54,082 nt of DNA from an uncultured Clostridium sp. (lineage in GTDB: Bacteria; Bacillota; Clostridia; TANB77; CAG-508). Location: contig CANPIU010000006.1 of assembly GCA_947574235.1 (NCBI GenBank), positions 1-54,082 on the forward strand. The letters run 5' to 3'. Numbering within the stretch: the first letter of the stretch is position 1; every line of letters begins with the position of its first letter. The position numbers and the translations under genes were made by a program. Shown in pieces: positions 26,328 to 37,700 of the stretch. Below the pieces are notes generated by a model. The model saw only the letters and a list, made by a program, of their open reading frames with translations, was not told the DNA's origin and made no database searches.

Positions 26328-26368
26328 AAATAAAAAAATTAAGACATATCTTATTTTCAAGATATGTC
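26328..26368 (-). terminator. Terminator of giant surface protein gene A
   Basis: On the minus strand GACATATCTT (26359-26368) pairs perfectly with AAGATATGTC (26343-26352) around 6 nt, then TTAATTTTTTTA follows. Confidence 0.88.
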
Positions 26369-26412
26369 CCAATTTCACATTTTTGTGCATAAGGAAACGT
26401 CCCTATTGCACA

Positions 26413-29400
26413 CTATCTTAATACCCATCTCTTAATTAGAATCATTCCAGATACTAGAATTCCTAATGAGCTAATTGCAAGCAAGGTATAAGCTATGACA
26501 TTGATGCCTCCTCCAGTAGGTGGTACAATGGTTACCGTTTCTGAGCTTGCTTCGTCTACTTCTTTAATACCTTCGCTTGGAACATAATTTCCTGGTATTG
26601 TTGTTACACTTGCTCCTCCTGATTTAACAATCTTAATAATCTCTGCATCATTTCCCATAGTTGAATCTTCCTCTTGCAGCATACTTGGTAGCATCCTATA
26701 TACTTTTAAATTTCCTTCTTTTTCAGTAATCCCTTTTGGTCGTAAGTCGTCTGATAATATATCTGTATGGGCTACCGTATTAGTTTGTGTTAATGTTTGC
26801 CTTAGTTCTTCTCCTAGTAATCCATAGGTATCAATTAAATCCTTTTTGTCTTGGATAGAATAGGCTATCCACTCATTATCTCCTAAATCCTTAGCTAAAT
26901 TATTATCCAAATAATCAATAACAGTCCTTGCATTTAGTGCTACTAACTCTTTATCATCGTCGTCTCCACTTCCTCTTCCATATGTATAGTAATCTTTGTT
27001 TTGATAATCTAGTTCACTTATATTTTCTACTTTAAATCGATATTGAATTTCTAATCTTGCACTTTGTAGGATTTCATTATCAACTTCTAGTTTTATCTGT
27101 CCATCTGCTGCTCCTGATTTTGGAATATAGGTTGTATATTTTACTTTGTCATCAATTTCTCCATTTTCTCCAATTTTAGCATCCACTAATACATTTCCAT
27201 TAGAAAGGACTAGTTTTACTCTGTCTACTTCTTTGCTTAATTTTAACGTTTGTCTTGCTCTTTCTACAATTCCAAAGTCTACATTTTTCAATAAGTTCTT
27301 TTGTGCCTCTTTTTTTACCACATAAATCCCATCCATTTTTACTTTTCCATCTGCATTTAATTCATATTCATCTCTGTGATTTATTTGACTTCCGTTGTAT
27401 TCGATATTAACCTTAAAATCAGGTGTATTGGAATTTATTTGTGTGATAAGTGCTTCTGTATTTCCATTGTCATCTATTTCAATTCTTTGGTTTGCTTGAT
27501 ATTTTTTAATGACTTCTGTATTTCTATTCGTTACTATCTTCGCTTGTGTATCAATTTTTTCTCTTGCACTATAATCATCCATAGCATCCGAATATCTAGG
27601 AATTCTTGCTTTATACCACTCTAAGTTCCTTTGTCTATCTTTATCTTTGTAGATAGTTCCTTTATAATCTTGAACGCGAATTAATTGTTCCTCTCCATTT
27701 TCCTTTATGTAAGTTTGTCCTCCCCAAGTAAAAACAAGTTTATAGTTATCTGGTAACATTCCTCTTATTTCATATTCACCATTATTTTTAGTAATATCGG
27801 TTGCAGGTACCCACTCTCCTTCTGCTTTTCTATTGGCTTGTCCTTGTTTTTCTTTGGCATAATGATATACACTATCTACTCTTCCCGTTCTTAGATTTAT
27901 TAGTTCTACTTTTACCCCATCTACACCGGCTTCTTGTCTTTCATCATAAATACCATCGCCTTCTCGAATTTCTCCTGACTTTAATTCCCCTGTTGTTTTG
28001 TCAATAAATACTTTTCCTTCTATTTTTCTTTCTTCTTGTAATACAATACCTATACTTGGAGATTTATCGGTATCATCTTCATAAGTGCTTTGCTTTCCAA
28101 CTGTCAAATTTCCTGGTTGCGAATCTTTGTCTATTCCAGCATAAGTCTTATCTTGCTTATCCTTAATAGAATAAGAAGCAATTTCTGCAAAATTATTTAT
28201 GGTTACTTCTGTATTTAATATTTCTATTATCTTTTCAGGTCTTACTTCTAATTGTACATAAATAATACCTTCTCCTTTGGTACCATCTAATTCTAAATTC
28301 GTTTGATGAATTCTCATCTTAGAATATTCTGCATTTTCGGAAGCCAACTTCGTATAACTCAATTCGTTCAATATAATATCTCCCTTTTCATCAACTTGTT
28401 TTCCTATATGAATTTTCCCATCTATGTTGAAATATTTGGTATCATAATAGTCTTCTATTTCGTTAACAATTGATTTTAGAGAATCGACTGAGCTTTTCAC
28501 TCCAATTTTATAGGTTACTTTTACACTTAGTTCTTTCCCTTCTTCTTTTTCTGGCTTATTATTATAGTAAATATCAGAAGCATATACTGCTCTTGTATAA
28601 GACATACTTCCATATTTGTTTTCATATCTTGCCTGTGGACTCATGTCATATCCACTTTGATTTTCTTTACTATATTGGCTATATAAGGCTGCATTAAATC
28701 GGTCTCCATATCGATACACATAAGTATCTCCATTTACATTAACCTGAATACTATCTACGTCTTTTATTAAGCTTAGGTCTGGCTGTTCTCTTTCTTTAAC
28801 GCCTAAATTAATGTTTTGAATTTCCTCAATGGCATTTTCTCGGATACTTTCTTTGGATTGAATAAGATTTAAATATCCTTCATAAGCATTTCTGGTATTG
28901 GCTCTTATTAAGAAATTCTCATAAGTTCCATTAATTGGATATTTTTGACCCTGATAACCATATTTTAGAGTATCTCCATAATGAATTGTACTTGTGTAAT
29001 TTGTTGTATCATATTTTAAATCATAAGTAGCCTTTCCTTTTTCATCTTTTCTTCCGTCTTTTACAATGGTTGTATATTGGTTATTGTAGTCAATTCTGTT
29101 CTGTTTCTCAATCGCTTTATTTCCTACTTTTTCTTTGTTAATACTTGCTGCTACACTTTCATATTTCATCCCATTATACGTAAATTCAATATAGTATTCC
29201 TCTAGTTTGTCAATCAATACGTCCCACATAACATAGTGTCCCTTTTCATCCGTTTCTATTTCTTCATAAGTATTTCCTTTATCATCCTTAAAAGGAACTA
29301 TATTTTCATTTTTGTCTTTTAGTTTTACCGTTACATGTTGTAATAATTTATCATTCGTATCTTTTTCATATTCCTCTGTATTGAATAACTGCTCATTGCT

Positions 29401-32400
29401 CTCTAGCTCTGATTTTTCTTGCCATGGTATATCTTCCCATACATTTCCAGATAATCTTATATATTTTCTTTTATTATTTACGGTTAAAATATTCGTATGT
29501 TTACTTGCCGTATTTTCTTCATCTGGCTCTGTATAATTAGATAGTTGTCTTTCAACCGTTATCGTTGCTACTCTTCCTTGGCCTATTTCTTTTCCTTCTT
29601 CTGTCTCCCATGAGATATAATCATCATCTATTTCATAACCTTGGTTATTTTCCCCTATGGTTGTTTCCATTACTTTATAGGTTCCAGTTATGATATTATA
29701 AATGCCGATTAATCCATATTCGTTGGTAAAGAATTCTGTTGCTTCCTCTTCATTTTGTGTGTAATGTAAATTATCTAAAAGAATTTCTCCTGTTACTTTA
29801 CTTTGTTCACTTCCCTGTTGGTCTACTGCAATAATATACTCGTCATTTTCATTTTTAACTTTAAAGCCTACACCACTTAAATATTTTCCACTGTCTTTAT
29901 CTTTTTTCATAATTTGTATATTTCCTGTATGCTTAGGATTAATTGCATCGATTATTACTAAAGTTCCTACTGTTACCTTTTTTGGTAATTCAAATTCAGG
30001 TAAATAGCCATAATGTGGTGTCATTAATTCTTCTAAATTATAAGTATAGCCTGATGGTAAATTCTCAAATAATGCATATCCATTTTCATTAGTTGTAATG
30101 CTTTGGTCATATCTAACTTCATCTGAATACAAACGCAATTGTACACCTGGTAATTTTTTGTCTTCTTGGTCTTCATCTCTTTTTATTACTTCGATAGAAC
30201 CTGGAAGTCCTGTCCACTCAACTTCTGCATAAACTGTTTGTGATTCTTCCTTTGTATCCCCAGCTCCCAAATCAACCTCTCCATATGTTCCTACGTTTTG
30301 ACACTTATCTTCAGGATAATACAAGATTCCTCCTACTCTCTTCGTATATATATAACAAGTACCTGTGTAAGATGCCTTCGCCTTTATTTTAGAAACACCA
30401 TTTATACATTTTTCCTTTGGAATTTTAATATAAAAAGTGCTATTTCCTCTTACTGTCTTAGCATTTCCATTTTCATCACAGGTTGCATATCCTGTAATTC
30501 CATTTCCTTTTAAATCGTATATCTCATAAGTATAAATAACATTTTTATCACAAGTCACACTAAATGGTCCAAATATGGCATTATCATCCATTATTTTCAT
30601 TCCTACTGCGGTATTCTCTTTTTTTAAAGTAATACTTGGAGCACTTCTCGATGTTTCACGGTCTTCAAACCACTCTACACTCCCTCTCGGATAATGTGTA
30701 GTCTTGTCCTTACATTTAGAATCACATCCATGAGCTGCTGCACCAGGAGTTCTACAGACTCCTTTACCCGTTGGACCTCCTGTAAACCATTCACTACTAC
30801 TATCCACTAACTCTCCATTTACTTTTCCATCCCATGTGTAATAAGCATCATAGGCTTGAACTTCAGCATTTGTTGTTACTATTAACATCAATGCAGTAAC
30901 TATTAAGAGAAATATTTTCTTTATTTTCAAAGTACGTTTTTTGTAAATTAAGAACATTGCTATTCCTATTGTTACCATCGCTATTATACCAATAGATATA
31001 TAATAAATAACTCCTGTACTAACAGAAATAATGACTTCTGCTGTTGATTGATTATTACTACTATCTTTTTCTTCTGTTCCTGATGAATTACTAATGTATT
31101 CTATCCTAGCTGTATTTACAACTGTCCCTGTCGTATTCGCTGTCATTTTTTTACTTGCGATTAAAGTTACTTCTGTACTTTCTCCTGGTGCTAGCCTTTG
31201 ATTCGCAAGACTTGTATTTATTAGTTGTCTTTTTGTCTTAGCCGACCAATTTTGATTAGAAGTAGCTATTAAATCCTCTGGTAACTCATCTACTATTTGT
31301 CCTACGGTTGCAGCTATTTCTCCTTGATTGGTTATCGTCATTTTGTATTCAATCGAAACAATTGCTCCTTCGATTTCTTTGGCCTTTATTTCTATTTTAG
31401 CTAATTTTTCATTAGGATAAGTATATTGTTTGGTTCCCTTATTGGTTTTTACCGTAATCTTTGAAATTGACTTATCTAATTTCAAGTCACAAACTTTATT
31501 CTCTATTAAACCAATATCCATATTAGCCGTTGATGCTTGTAAATTATTTACTTCTATCATTCCTACTGTTTGTGTTTTTCCATTTATCTTTAATTGTTTA
31601 TCAACAGCATCTGAATTAGATGACTGTGATATTCCATTTTTTTGATATTGTGTTATATGATAACGATTTTGGTCATATTGGAATAGTACCAAATAATTTC
31701 CTTGTTTTAAATCTGTAAAACGATAACTTCCATTCGCACCAGTTCTAATGTTTTCTTTTACCACAGTTGCTTCTTTCATATTTACTAATAGAACGGGAAT
31801 ATCACTTAAAAGTTGTTCTCCTTCTTGTCTTTGTCCATCTTCGTTTTTATCCAACCATGCTACTCCAGATATACTATAGGTTTTATTATCATTTGGATTA
31901 TTAGGATTTTCTGGATTTTCTGGTTTATTTGGATTATTGGGGTCGTCTGGGTTATTGGGATTGTCTGGATTTTCTGGACTTTCTGAATTGTCATATCCCA
32001 AAGGAAGAATCGTATGGGTAATAATATTAGAAGTTTTGGTTGCAATATCTTTTCCTGTCACGGTAGCACTATTTTCTACTTTTGTTTTTTCATAAACCGC
32101 TCTTGCTGTAGTTTTTACTGATATCGTTACACTTTCCTGATAAGGAATCGTAAGATTTAATTGTAAATCTGGTAATTTATCTCCATTTTCATCTTCTCTA
32201 CTAGTACTTAGTTCTTGTAAAATTGGTTCTAGTTTTTTGTATTTCCCTGTATAAGTATATCCCCCTAATATTTCTCCTGTTGGGTCATCATATTCATTTG
32301 ATTCTGTTTCCATCTCCCAATTATCATAAGTAACACTAATTGGTTTCACATTTTCAGGTAATATATCTTCTAAATTAACTCTCACAAAAGAATAAGTTGG

Positions 32401-34500
32401 ATAATTTAAATTGACTCTTCCTATATTTTTTATGGTAATGTTATAATTAATTTCTTCGTCATATTTTACTTCTTCTCCTTCATTATCTGAAGTCATTGAA
32501 ATAGAGACATTTTCGTATTCATACACAATCCTATTTTCGTTAGATTGATACGTAATATTATCTTCTGTTACACTTGCTGTTGCCATTATTTCTACTTTAG
32601 ATTCTTCTGTTTGTTCTATTATACTAGAAGGAGGAATTTTACCAATTATATAATATCCCTCTGTATTGGTAGGTACTTTTATTTTAAAAATGTTATCTTC
32701 TGGTGTATTGGTCTCATTATATCTTATTATGTGAGTATCATTTCCATAAAAATATTCAGGTACAAGCTGTTTTGGTAATTTTACGATTACTTCTACTTCT
32801 TTATCTTCATCACTTTCTACCTTAATTGGATAATACCATTCATGCTTTTCGGTATAAATACACGAACTAAGAAATACTTTATATTTAGCTTGTTTTACAC
32901 TATTTACTAAAGTAAAGCTTCCCGCTTCTGCTTCTCCTACCTTAGCTTGAATATTGGTAGTTATCTGTTTTTCTTCTATTCCTTCCTCTAAATCATTTAT
33001 TTGTACTTCGTAAAATTCAGTAATACTTTGACCTGGCTTCAAGGTTCCAATTTCTATGGGAACTTCTTTAACCTCTGGCGAAAAATCATATTTATATTCT
33101 CCTGAAGGATTATGATAATCTGTTACTAATGTTCCATAGGTTGTCCCTTCTGGTACATTTCCTACTACCGTTACATTTTCCATTGTTTCTTTTGTTGTAT
33201 TGGTTACTTTAATATTAAATTTAATATATTCTCCTTCATAAAGAATATCATCGTTATAAATAGCTTTTTCTCCTTTAATCGGTGCCACTTCTAATTGTAA
33301 TCCTTGTATTCTAGTTTCTTGAGTTGCTTCTGCTAATTGATAATTTTTTATTTCTTCTTGGATTACAGTTTCTATTCTTTCTTGGTATGTTTCAATTTGA
33401 ATATCTATTTCTTCGTTTCCAACTTCTATGCTTCCATCTACTGTATTTTCATTAGTATACTGTAATTTTAATTTTGCATCATTAGAAGCTATATCCTTTT
33501 TTAAAATTACAATTGCTGATATCTTTATATCGGTTGTTACTTCAATTTCATTTTCTTCATGCTCTGTTTGTTCACCTATTAAATTGGCAACGATTTCTTG
33601 TTTTCCGCTTTCATTTACCTTTGTAGATACTTCTTGCAAGGCTAATCCATTTTCATGGAATAATCCTGTATTTTGTATAATTACTTTTTCTACTTCATCT
33701 GGCAACTCAAGCTTTATCGTTGGGTTTTTAAATAATTTGTCCTTCATTTCATTAGCATTTAAGGATATATCGAAAGTTATTTCATTTTGTTGTTGATTCG
33801 TCCACTCTAGCATATTAACTTGCATTGTGACATTTGTTTTTGCTTCTGCAATCGTAACTACATTTTCCTTGGTTAGTACTTCTTCTCTATTACTTACTTT
33901 AACTTCACTCGTTGTTTTAATTTTCGTATTTTCAATATCTGTAATCGTTGGTTTTATCTCTTTAATGTGTTCTATCGTTAAAGTTCCCTCTTGTTCAATG
34001 GCACTAGTTTTTACCATTACTTCTTCTAATTCTTGTTCATAAAAAATGGTTACTGTTCCATCCTCTTGATATTCTGTTTCTTTATCAATGCTTGCTACCA
34101 ATTTTTGTTCTTTATCTAAAACTTCAATCTTACCTTCTTGTCCTAAAACTTCTTTTAGATTATCTCCTGAAATTTTAATTCCTTTATAAGTAAGATTTCC
34201 GTTATTTCCTAAATCATTAATATTTTCATTACCTTCTTCATCTTTTTCTGTCTTGATTAAAGTAGTAGCATCCAAAACTTCTAGATTTTGTTGTAATTCT
34301 TTTTCCCCAAGTTCAAGTTTTTCTACTTCTCGATAACTTGTATTTTTTTGCAGTTTAATATAACCATCATAAATTTCATCTGTTTCATACGTTAAATCCA
34401 ACTGTTTTTTTGCTTCTTCTATTTCTTCAAATCCGATAGACGATAAGATGCAAGTTCCTAAAATTGTAAGAAATAATATGGGTATAATAAGTTTTTTCAT
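26413..34500 (-). CDS. Giant two-arm surface protein A (DUF11/SdrD_B + SpaA fusion)
   Basis: Predicted surface protein of 2695 residues, probably an adhesin or pilin-like scaffold. It has an N-terminal membrane or signal segment (1-22), long Glu/Lys/Thr-rich beta-type repeats, a Pro-Asn spacer (about 838-872), an SdrD_B domain with a DKNEDG calcium-type loop (873-1002), a DUF11-like domain (1003-1163), then a membrane helix (1164-1186), a basic turn KKRTLKIKK (1187-1195) and a second helix ending AEVQA (1196-1216). The second arm has a Cys-rich tip, a GPF-containing domain, two SpaA/Cna_B domains (about 1435 and 1522) with candidate isopeptide Lys and Glu, SdrD_B-like domains (about 1680 and 2160), a DUF11-like domain (about 2415), VPPTGG (about 2659) and a final helix with a positive tail. 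TAGGAGGTACC precedes ATG. Both arms match separate genes upstream. Confidence 0.85.
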   Translation of the reverse strand: MKKLIIPILFLTILGTCILSSIGFEEIEEAKKQLDLTYETDEIYDGYIKLQKNTSYREVEKLELGEKELQQNLEVLDATTLIKTEKDEEGNENINDLGNNGNLTYKGIKISGDNLKEVLGQEGKIEVLDKEQKLVASIDKETEYQEDGTVTIFYEQELEEVMVKTSAIEQEGTLTIEHIKEIKPTITDIENTKIKTTSEVKVSNREEVLTKENVVTIAEAKTNVTMQVNMLEWTNQQQNEITFDISLNANEMKDKLFKNPTIKLELPDEVEKVIIQNTGLFHENGLALQEVSTKVNESGKQEIVANLIGEQTEHEENEIEVTTDIKISAIVILKKDIASNDAKLKLQYTNENTVDGSIEVGNEEIDIQIETYQERIETVIQEEIKNYQLAEATQETRIQGLQLEVAPIKGEKAIYNDDILYEGEYIKFNIKVTNTTKETMENVTVVGNVPEGTTYGTLVTDYHNPSGEYKYDFSPEVKEVPIEIGTLKPGQSITEFYEVQINDLEEGIEEKQITTNIQAKVGEAEAGSFTLVNSVKQAKYKVFLSSCIYTEKHEWYYPIKVESDEDKEVEVIVKLPKQLVPEYFYGNDTHIIRYNETNTPEDNIFKIKVPTNTEGYYIIGKIPPSSIIEQTEESKVEIMATASVTEDNITYQSNENRIVYEYENVSISMTSDNEGEEVKYDEEINYNITIKNIGRVNLNYPTYSFVRVNLEDILPENVKPISVTYDNWEMETESNEYDDPTGEILGGYTYTGKYKKLEPILQELSTSREDENGDKLPDLQLNLTIPYQESVTISVKTTARAVYEKTKVENSATVTGKDIATKTSNIITHTILPLGYDNSESPENPDNPNNPDDPNNPNKPENPENPNNPNDNKTYSISGVAWLDKNEDGQRQEGEQLLSDIPVLLVNMKEATVVKENIRTGANGSYRFTDLKQGNYLVLFQYDQNRYHITQYQKNGISQSSNSDAVDKQLKINGKTQTVGMIEVNNLQASTANMDIGLIENKVCDLKLDKSISKITVKTNKGTKQYTYPNEKLAKIEIKAKEIEGAIVSIEYKMTITNQGEIAATVGQIVDELPEDLIATSNQNWSAKTKRQLINTSLANQRLAPGESTEVTLIASKKMTANTTGTVVNTARIEYISNSSGTEEKDSSNNQSTAEVIISVSTGVIYYISIGIIAMVTIGIAMFLIYKKRTLKIKKIFLLIVTALMLIVTTNAEVQAYDAYYTWDGKVNGELVDSSSEWFTGGPTGKGVCRTPGAAAHGCDSKCKDKTTHYPRGSVEWFEDRETSRSAPSITLKKENTAVGMKIMDDNAIFGPFSVTCDKNVIYTYEIYDLKGNGITGYATCDENGNAKTVRGNSTFYIKIPKEKCINGVSKIKAKASYTGTCYIYTKRVGGILYYPEDKCQNVGTYGEVDLGAGDTKEESQTVYAEVEWTGLPGSIEVIKRDEDQEDKKLPGVQLRLYSDEVRYDQSITTNENGYALFENLPSGYTYNLEELMTPHYGYLPEFELPKKVTVGTLVIIDAINPKHTGNIQIMKKDKDSGKYLSGVGFKVKNENDEYIIAVDQQGSEQSKVTGEILLDNLHYTQNEEEATEFFTNEYGLIGIYNIITGTYKVMETTIGENNQGYEIDDDYISWETEEGKEIGQGRVATITVERQLSNYTEPDEENTASKHTNILTVNNKRKYIRLSGNVWEDIPWQEKSELESNEQLFNTEEYEKDTNDKLLQHVTVKLKDKNENIVPFKDDKGNTYEEIETDEKGHYVMWDVLIDKLEEYYIEFTYNGMKYESVAASINKEKVGNKAIEKQNRIDYNNQYTTIVKDGRKDEKGKATYDLKYDTTNYTSTIHYGDTLKYGYQGQKYPINGTYENFLIRANTRNAYEGYLNLIQSKESIRENAIEEIQNINLGVKEREQPDLSLIKDVDSIQVNVNGDTYVYRYGDRFNAALYSQYSKENQSGYDMSPQARYENKYGSMSYTRAVYASDIYYNNKPEKEEGKELSVKVTYKIGVKSSVDSLKSIVNEIEDYYDTKYFNIDGKIHIGKQVDEKGDIILNELSYTKLASENAEYSKMRIHQTNLELDGTKGEGIIYVQLEVRPEKIIEILNTEVTINNFAEIASYSIKDKQDKTYAGIDKDSQPGNLTVGKQSTYEDDTDKSPSIGIVLQEERKIEGKVFIDKTTGELKSGEIREGDGIYDERQEAGVDGVKVELINLRTGRVDSVYHYAKEKQGQANRKAEGEWVPATDITKNNGEYEIRGMLPDNYKLVFTWGGQTYIKENGEEQLIRVQDYKGTIYKDKDRQRNLEWYKARIPRYSDAMDDYSAREKIDTQAKIVTNRNTEVIKKYQANQRIEIDDNGNTEALITQINSNTPDFKVNIEYNGSQINHRDEYELNADGKVKMDGIYVVKKEAQKNLLKNVDFGIVERARQTLKLSKEVDRVKLVLSNGNVLVDAKIGENGEIDDKVKYTTYIPKSGAADGQIKLEVDNEILQSARLEIQYRFKVENISELDYQNKDYYTYGRGSGDDDDKELVALNARTVIDYLDNNLAKDLGDNEWIAYSIQDKKDLIDTYGLLGEELRQTLTQTNTVAHTDILSDDLRPKGITEKEGNLKVYRMLPSMLQEEDSTMGNDAEIIKIVKSGGASVTTIPGNYVPSEGIKEVDEASSETVTIVPPTGGGINVIAYTLLAISSLGILVSGMILIKRWVLR
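26444..26658 (-). repeat. 215-nt identical block, copy 1 (C-terminus and anchor)
   Basis: Identical by eye to 34826-35040; encodes the PGNYVP linker, XPXTG-like signal and membrane anchor. Mismatches resume on both sides. Confidence 0.85.
28898..29286 (-). repeat. 389-nt identical block, copy 1 (second arm)
   Basis: Identical by eye to 37169-37557 and bounded by mismatches. It covers the end of the first SdrD_B-like domain of the second arm and the segment after it. Confidence 0.85.
31530..31853 (-). repeat. 324-nt identical block, copy 1 (first-arm SdrD_B domain)
   Basis: Identical by eye to 39879-40202 and sharply bounded. It encodes most of the SdrD_B domain of the first arm. Confidence 0.85.
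31886..31994 (-). repeat. Pro-Asn spacer repeat in giant protein A
   Basis: Short 9-nt-scale units code for NPN/NPD/ENP triplets, a flexible stalk before the SdrD_B domain. Giant B has a related but shorter Pro-Asp spacer. Confidence 0.8.
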
Positions 34501-34536
34501 TTATGGTACCTCCTACATATGTTTTTTCCTATTGAA

Positions 34537-34565
34537 ACTGTAACATGATAGCTTTTATTTGTAAA
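34537..34565 (-). promoter_or_regulatory. Promoter of giant gene A
   Basis: On the minus strand TTTACA (34560-34565), 17 bp, TACAGT (34537-34542). The same TTTACAAATAAA start and spacing precede giant gene B. A CTTAGGGGTTCTCC-like element upstream (34597-34610) also has a relative before gene B. Confidence 0.65.
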
Positions 34566-34741
34566 TAAGTACACTTTTTCATTTCTCTTTTTTCTACTTA
34601 GGGGTTCTCCTTGTATGATATTTTCTTTACATTTTTATGACATTTTCACTCATTTTTTGTCATAATTATTAAAAACAAAATAAGGTCACACCTATAATCG
34701 ACGTGTCCCTATTTGTTTCCTCATTTTGCGTCCCTTAAAAA

Positions 34742-34774
34742 AGGGGGCCCCAATCTGGCATTTTGCCAGATTGG
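34742..34774 (-). terminator. Terminator of giant gene B
   Basis: CCAATCTGGCA pairs perfectly over 11 bp with TGCCAGATTGG (34750-34774) around a 3-nt loop, and GGCCCCCTTTTTT follows on the minus strand. It lies about 20 nt past the stop. Beyond it, 34698-34736 carries GTGTCCC...GTTTCC...GCGTCCC motifs like the other GGGAC repeats. Confidence 0.92.
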
Positions 34775-34794
34775 AAATATACCCTATTAAGTGA

Positions 34795-37700
34795 TTATTT
34801 TAATACTAATTTTTTAATTAGAATAATTCCAGATACTAGAATTCCTAATGAGCTAATTGCAAGCAAGGTATAAGCTATGACATTGATGCCTCCTCCAGTA
34901 GGTGGTACAATGGTTACCGTTTCTGAGCTTGCTTCGTCTACTTCTTTAATACCTTCGCTTGGAACATAATTTCCTGGTATTGTTGTTACACTTGCTCCTC
35001 CTGATTTAACAATCTTAATAATCTCTGCATCATTTCCCATGGTTGAATCTTCCTCTTGTAACACACTTGGTAGCATCCTATATACTTTTAAAGTTCCTTC
35101 TTTTTCACTAATTCCTTTTGGTTGCAAATCTTGTGATAATATATCTGTGTGGGCTACCGTATTGGTTTGTGTTAACGTTTGTCTTAGTTCTTCTCCTAGT
35201 AAACCATAGGTATCAATTAAATCCTTTTTGTCTTGGATAGAATAAGCTATCCACTCATTATCTCCTAAATCCTTAGCTAAATTATTATCTAAATAATCGA
35301 TAACCGTACTTGCATCTAATGCTACTAAATCTTTGTCGATTTCTCCTTTTCCTTTTCCATACGTATAGTAATCTTTGTTTAGATAATCTAGTTCACTTAT
35401 ATTTTCTACTTTAAATCGATAGGTGACTTCTAATCTTGCACTTTGTAAGATTTCATTATCGACTTCTAGTTTTATCTGTCCATTTGCTGCTCCTGATTTT
35501 GGAATATAGGTTGTATATTTTACTTTGTCATCAATTTCTCCATTTTCTCCAATTTTAGCATCCACTAATACATTTCCGTTAGAAAGTACTAGTTTTACTC
35601 TTTCTACTTCTTTGCTTAATTTTAACGTTTGTTTTGCTCTTTCTACAATTCCAAAGTCTATATTTTTCAAGTAATTGGTATGCTCATCTGGTCCATAGGT
35701 TGCTTCTTTTTTGTATTCTAAGTTGACAATAAATAAGTCTGTTCTAGAATCCATCTTCGTCTTTAAAGTTTGCTTTCCTCCATTATCCTTTAACTCTATT
35801 TGTCCATTTTCTGCATAAGCTTCAATTACTTTTTGGTTGGCATTGGTTACTAATCTTGCTTGGTCATCAATTTCTTTTCTCGTCTGGTAATTATCTTTGG
35901 CATCCGAATATCTCGTTTGAATTTGTTTATACCATTCGTTACCTTGATGCTGGTCATCTTTATAGATAGTTGCTTTGTAATCTTGTACCCTGTAAGTCTG
36001 GTCTCCCCAAATATATAGCACTTTATAATTTTCTGGAAGAAATCCTTCAAAATAGTAGGAACCATCCTCTTTCGTTTGAGTTATAGCAGCTTCCCATTTT
36101 CTAGCCAAAGTATTCCATATTTGTGCTATCTCCTCTGTACCATCTGGTTTTACTGTTACTAATCGTACTTCTACTTTGCCAATTCCCTTTTCGTTCTGGT
36201 CATAAATTCCATTTCCTTGGCGAATTTTTCCACTGTTTACTTCATTTACTTTAAAGCCATCGGTTGTTAGCACTTCGTCTTCAAATACCACACCATCTAA
36301 TTTTCTATTTTCTTGTAGAATTATTTTTAGTCCTGGTGCTCTATCCGTATCATCTTCAAAGGTTTTTGGATTGTTTACATCCACACTTCCTGGTTGTGAG
36401 TTTTTATCAATTCCAGCATAGGCATTTCCTTTTTCATCTTTTAAAGAGTAAGAAGCAATTTCTGCAATGTTATCTAATTTTACGTCTTTTCCTGCTTGAT
36501 TAGCTTCTATAATTTCAATAATTTTGTCTTGTTTTACTTCTAATTCTACATAAATATAACCTTTTGCTGTTTGTCTTAAATCCATATTAATATCTTTAAT
36601 ATGTAGTTTGTAATACAAATCATAACCGGATTGTTTCTCTACTTCAAAGTTTAATTTACTTGTTTCTACAATATTTCCTTGTTCATCTAACTGAGTTCCT
36701 ATTACTATATTCGTATCTTGATAGAATTTACTGTCATAGTAATCATTAACTTCATTTACAATACTTCTTATGGTTGTTTTATTTTTAATTCCAATTTTGT
36801 AGGTTACTTTCACTCGTAATCCATCTTCTCCATTGTAATAAACATCAGATGGATATAAGGCTCTTGTATAAGACATATTTCCATATTTTGATTCATATCT
36901 TACACGTGGTTCCATGTAAAATGGATCTTCTCCTTCTGTTCCGTTCTCTCCATACAATCTTTTATTGTATCGGTCTGCATAATTATAAAGATGGTTTGCC
37001 TTGTTGATACTTACTTTTACATTATGAATATCCTTTACTAAGCTTAAGTCTGGTTCTAATCTTTCTTTAACTCCTAAATTGATATTTTCAATTTCCTCTA
37101 CTGCATTTTCTCGGATGCTTTCTTTGGTTTGAATAAGATTTAGATAGCCTTCATAAGCATTTCTAGTGTTGGCTCTTATTAAGAAATTCTCATAAGTTCC
37201 ATTAATTGGATATTTTTGACCCTGATAACCATATTTTAGAGTATCTCCATAATGAATTGTACTTGTGTAATTTGTTGTATCATATTTTAAATCATAAGTA
37301 GCCTTTCCTTTTTCATCTTTTCTTCCGTCTTTTACAATGGTTGTATATTGGTTATTGTAGTCAATTCTGTTCTGTTTCTCAATCGCTTTATTTCCTACTT
37401 TTTCTTTGTTAATACTTGCTGCTACACTTTCATATTTCATCCCATTATACGTAAATTCAATATAGTATTCCTCTAGTTTGTCAATCAATACGTCCCACAT
37501 AACATAGTGTCCCTTTTCATCCGTTTCTATTTCTTCATAAGTATTTCCTTTATCATCTTTAAAAGCAACTATATTTTCGTTTTTGTCTTTTAGTTTTACG
37601 GTTACATGTTGTAATAATTTATCATTCGTATCTTTTGGATATTCATCCTTATTTAATAAGTGTTCATTGCTCTTTAGCCCTGACTTTTCTTCCCATGGTA

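Larger units (their letters stand above)
26108..26412. other. Intergenic region upstream of spoIIE
   Basis: Contains the terminator of the first giant surface gene (26328-26368), a GTGCA...TGCAC element with GGGACGTTTCC (26384-26413) and an A/T-rich stretch upstream of spoIIE. TTTGTCAAA at 26271-26279 matches the Spo0A box TTTGTCRAA and its complement offers TTGACA, but no good -10 at normal spacing is seen. A direct repeat AAAAAATTAAGACATATCT occurs twice at about 26296-26314 and 26333-26351. Confidence 0.6.

Noticed and set aside
31886..31994. CRISPR-like array of short repeats
   Set aside because: The 9-nt periodicity is coding DNA for a Pro-Asn spacer; there are no unique spacers or repeats of 25-40 nt.
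33428..33796. Plus-strand open frames opposite the giant genes (also 39299-39676, 24129-24749 and others)
   Set aside because: They lack ribosome binding sites and recognisable domains, and are shadows of the long minus-strand genes with strong domain content.
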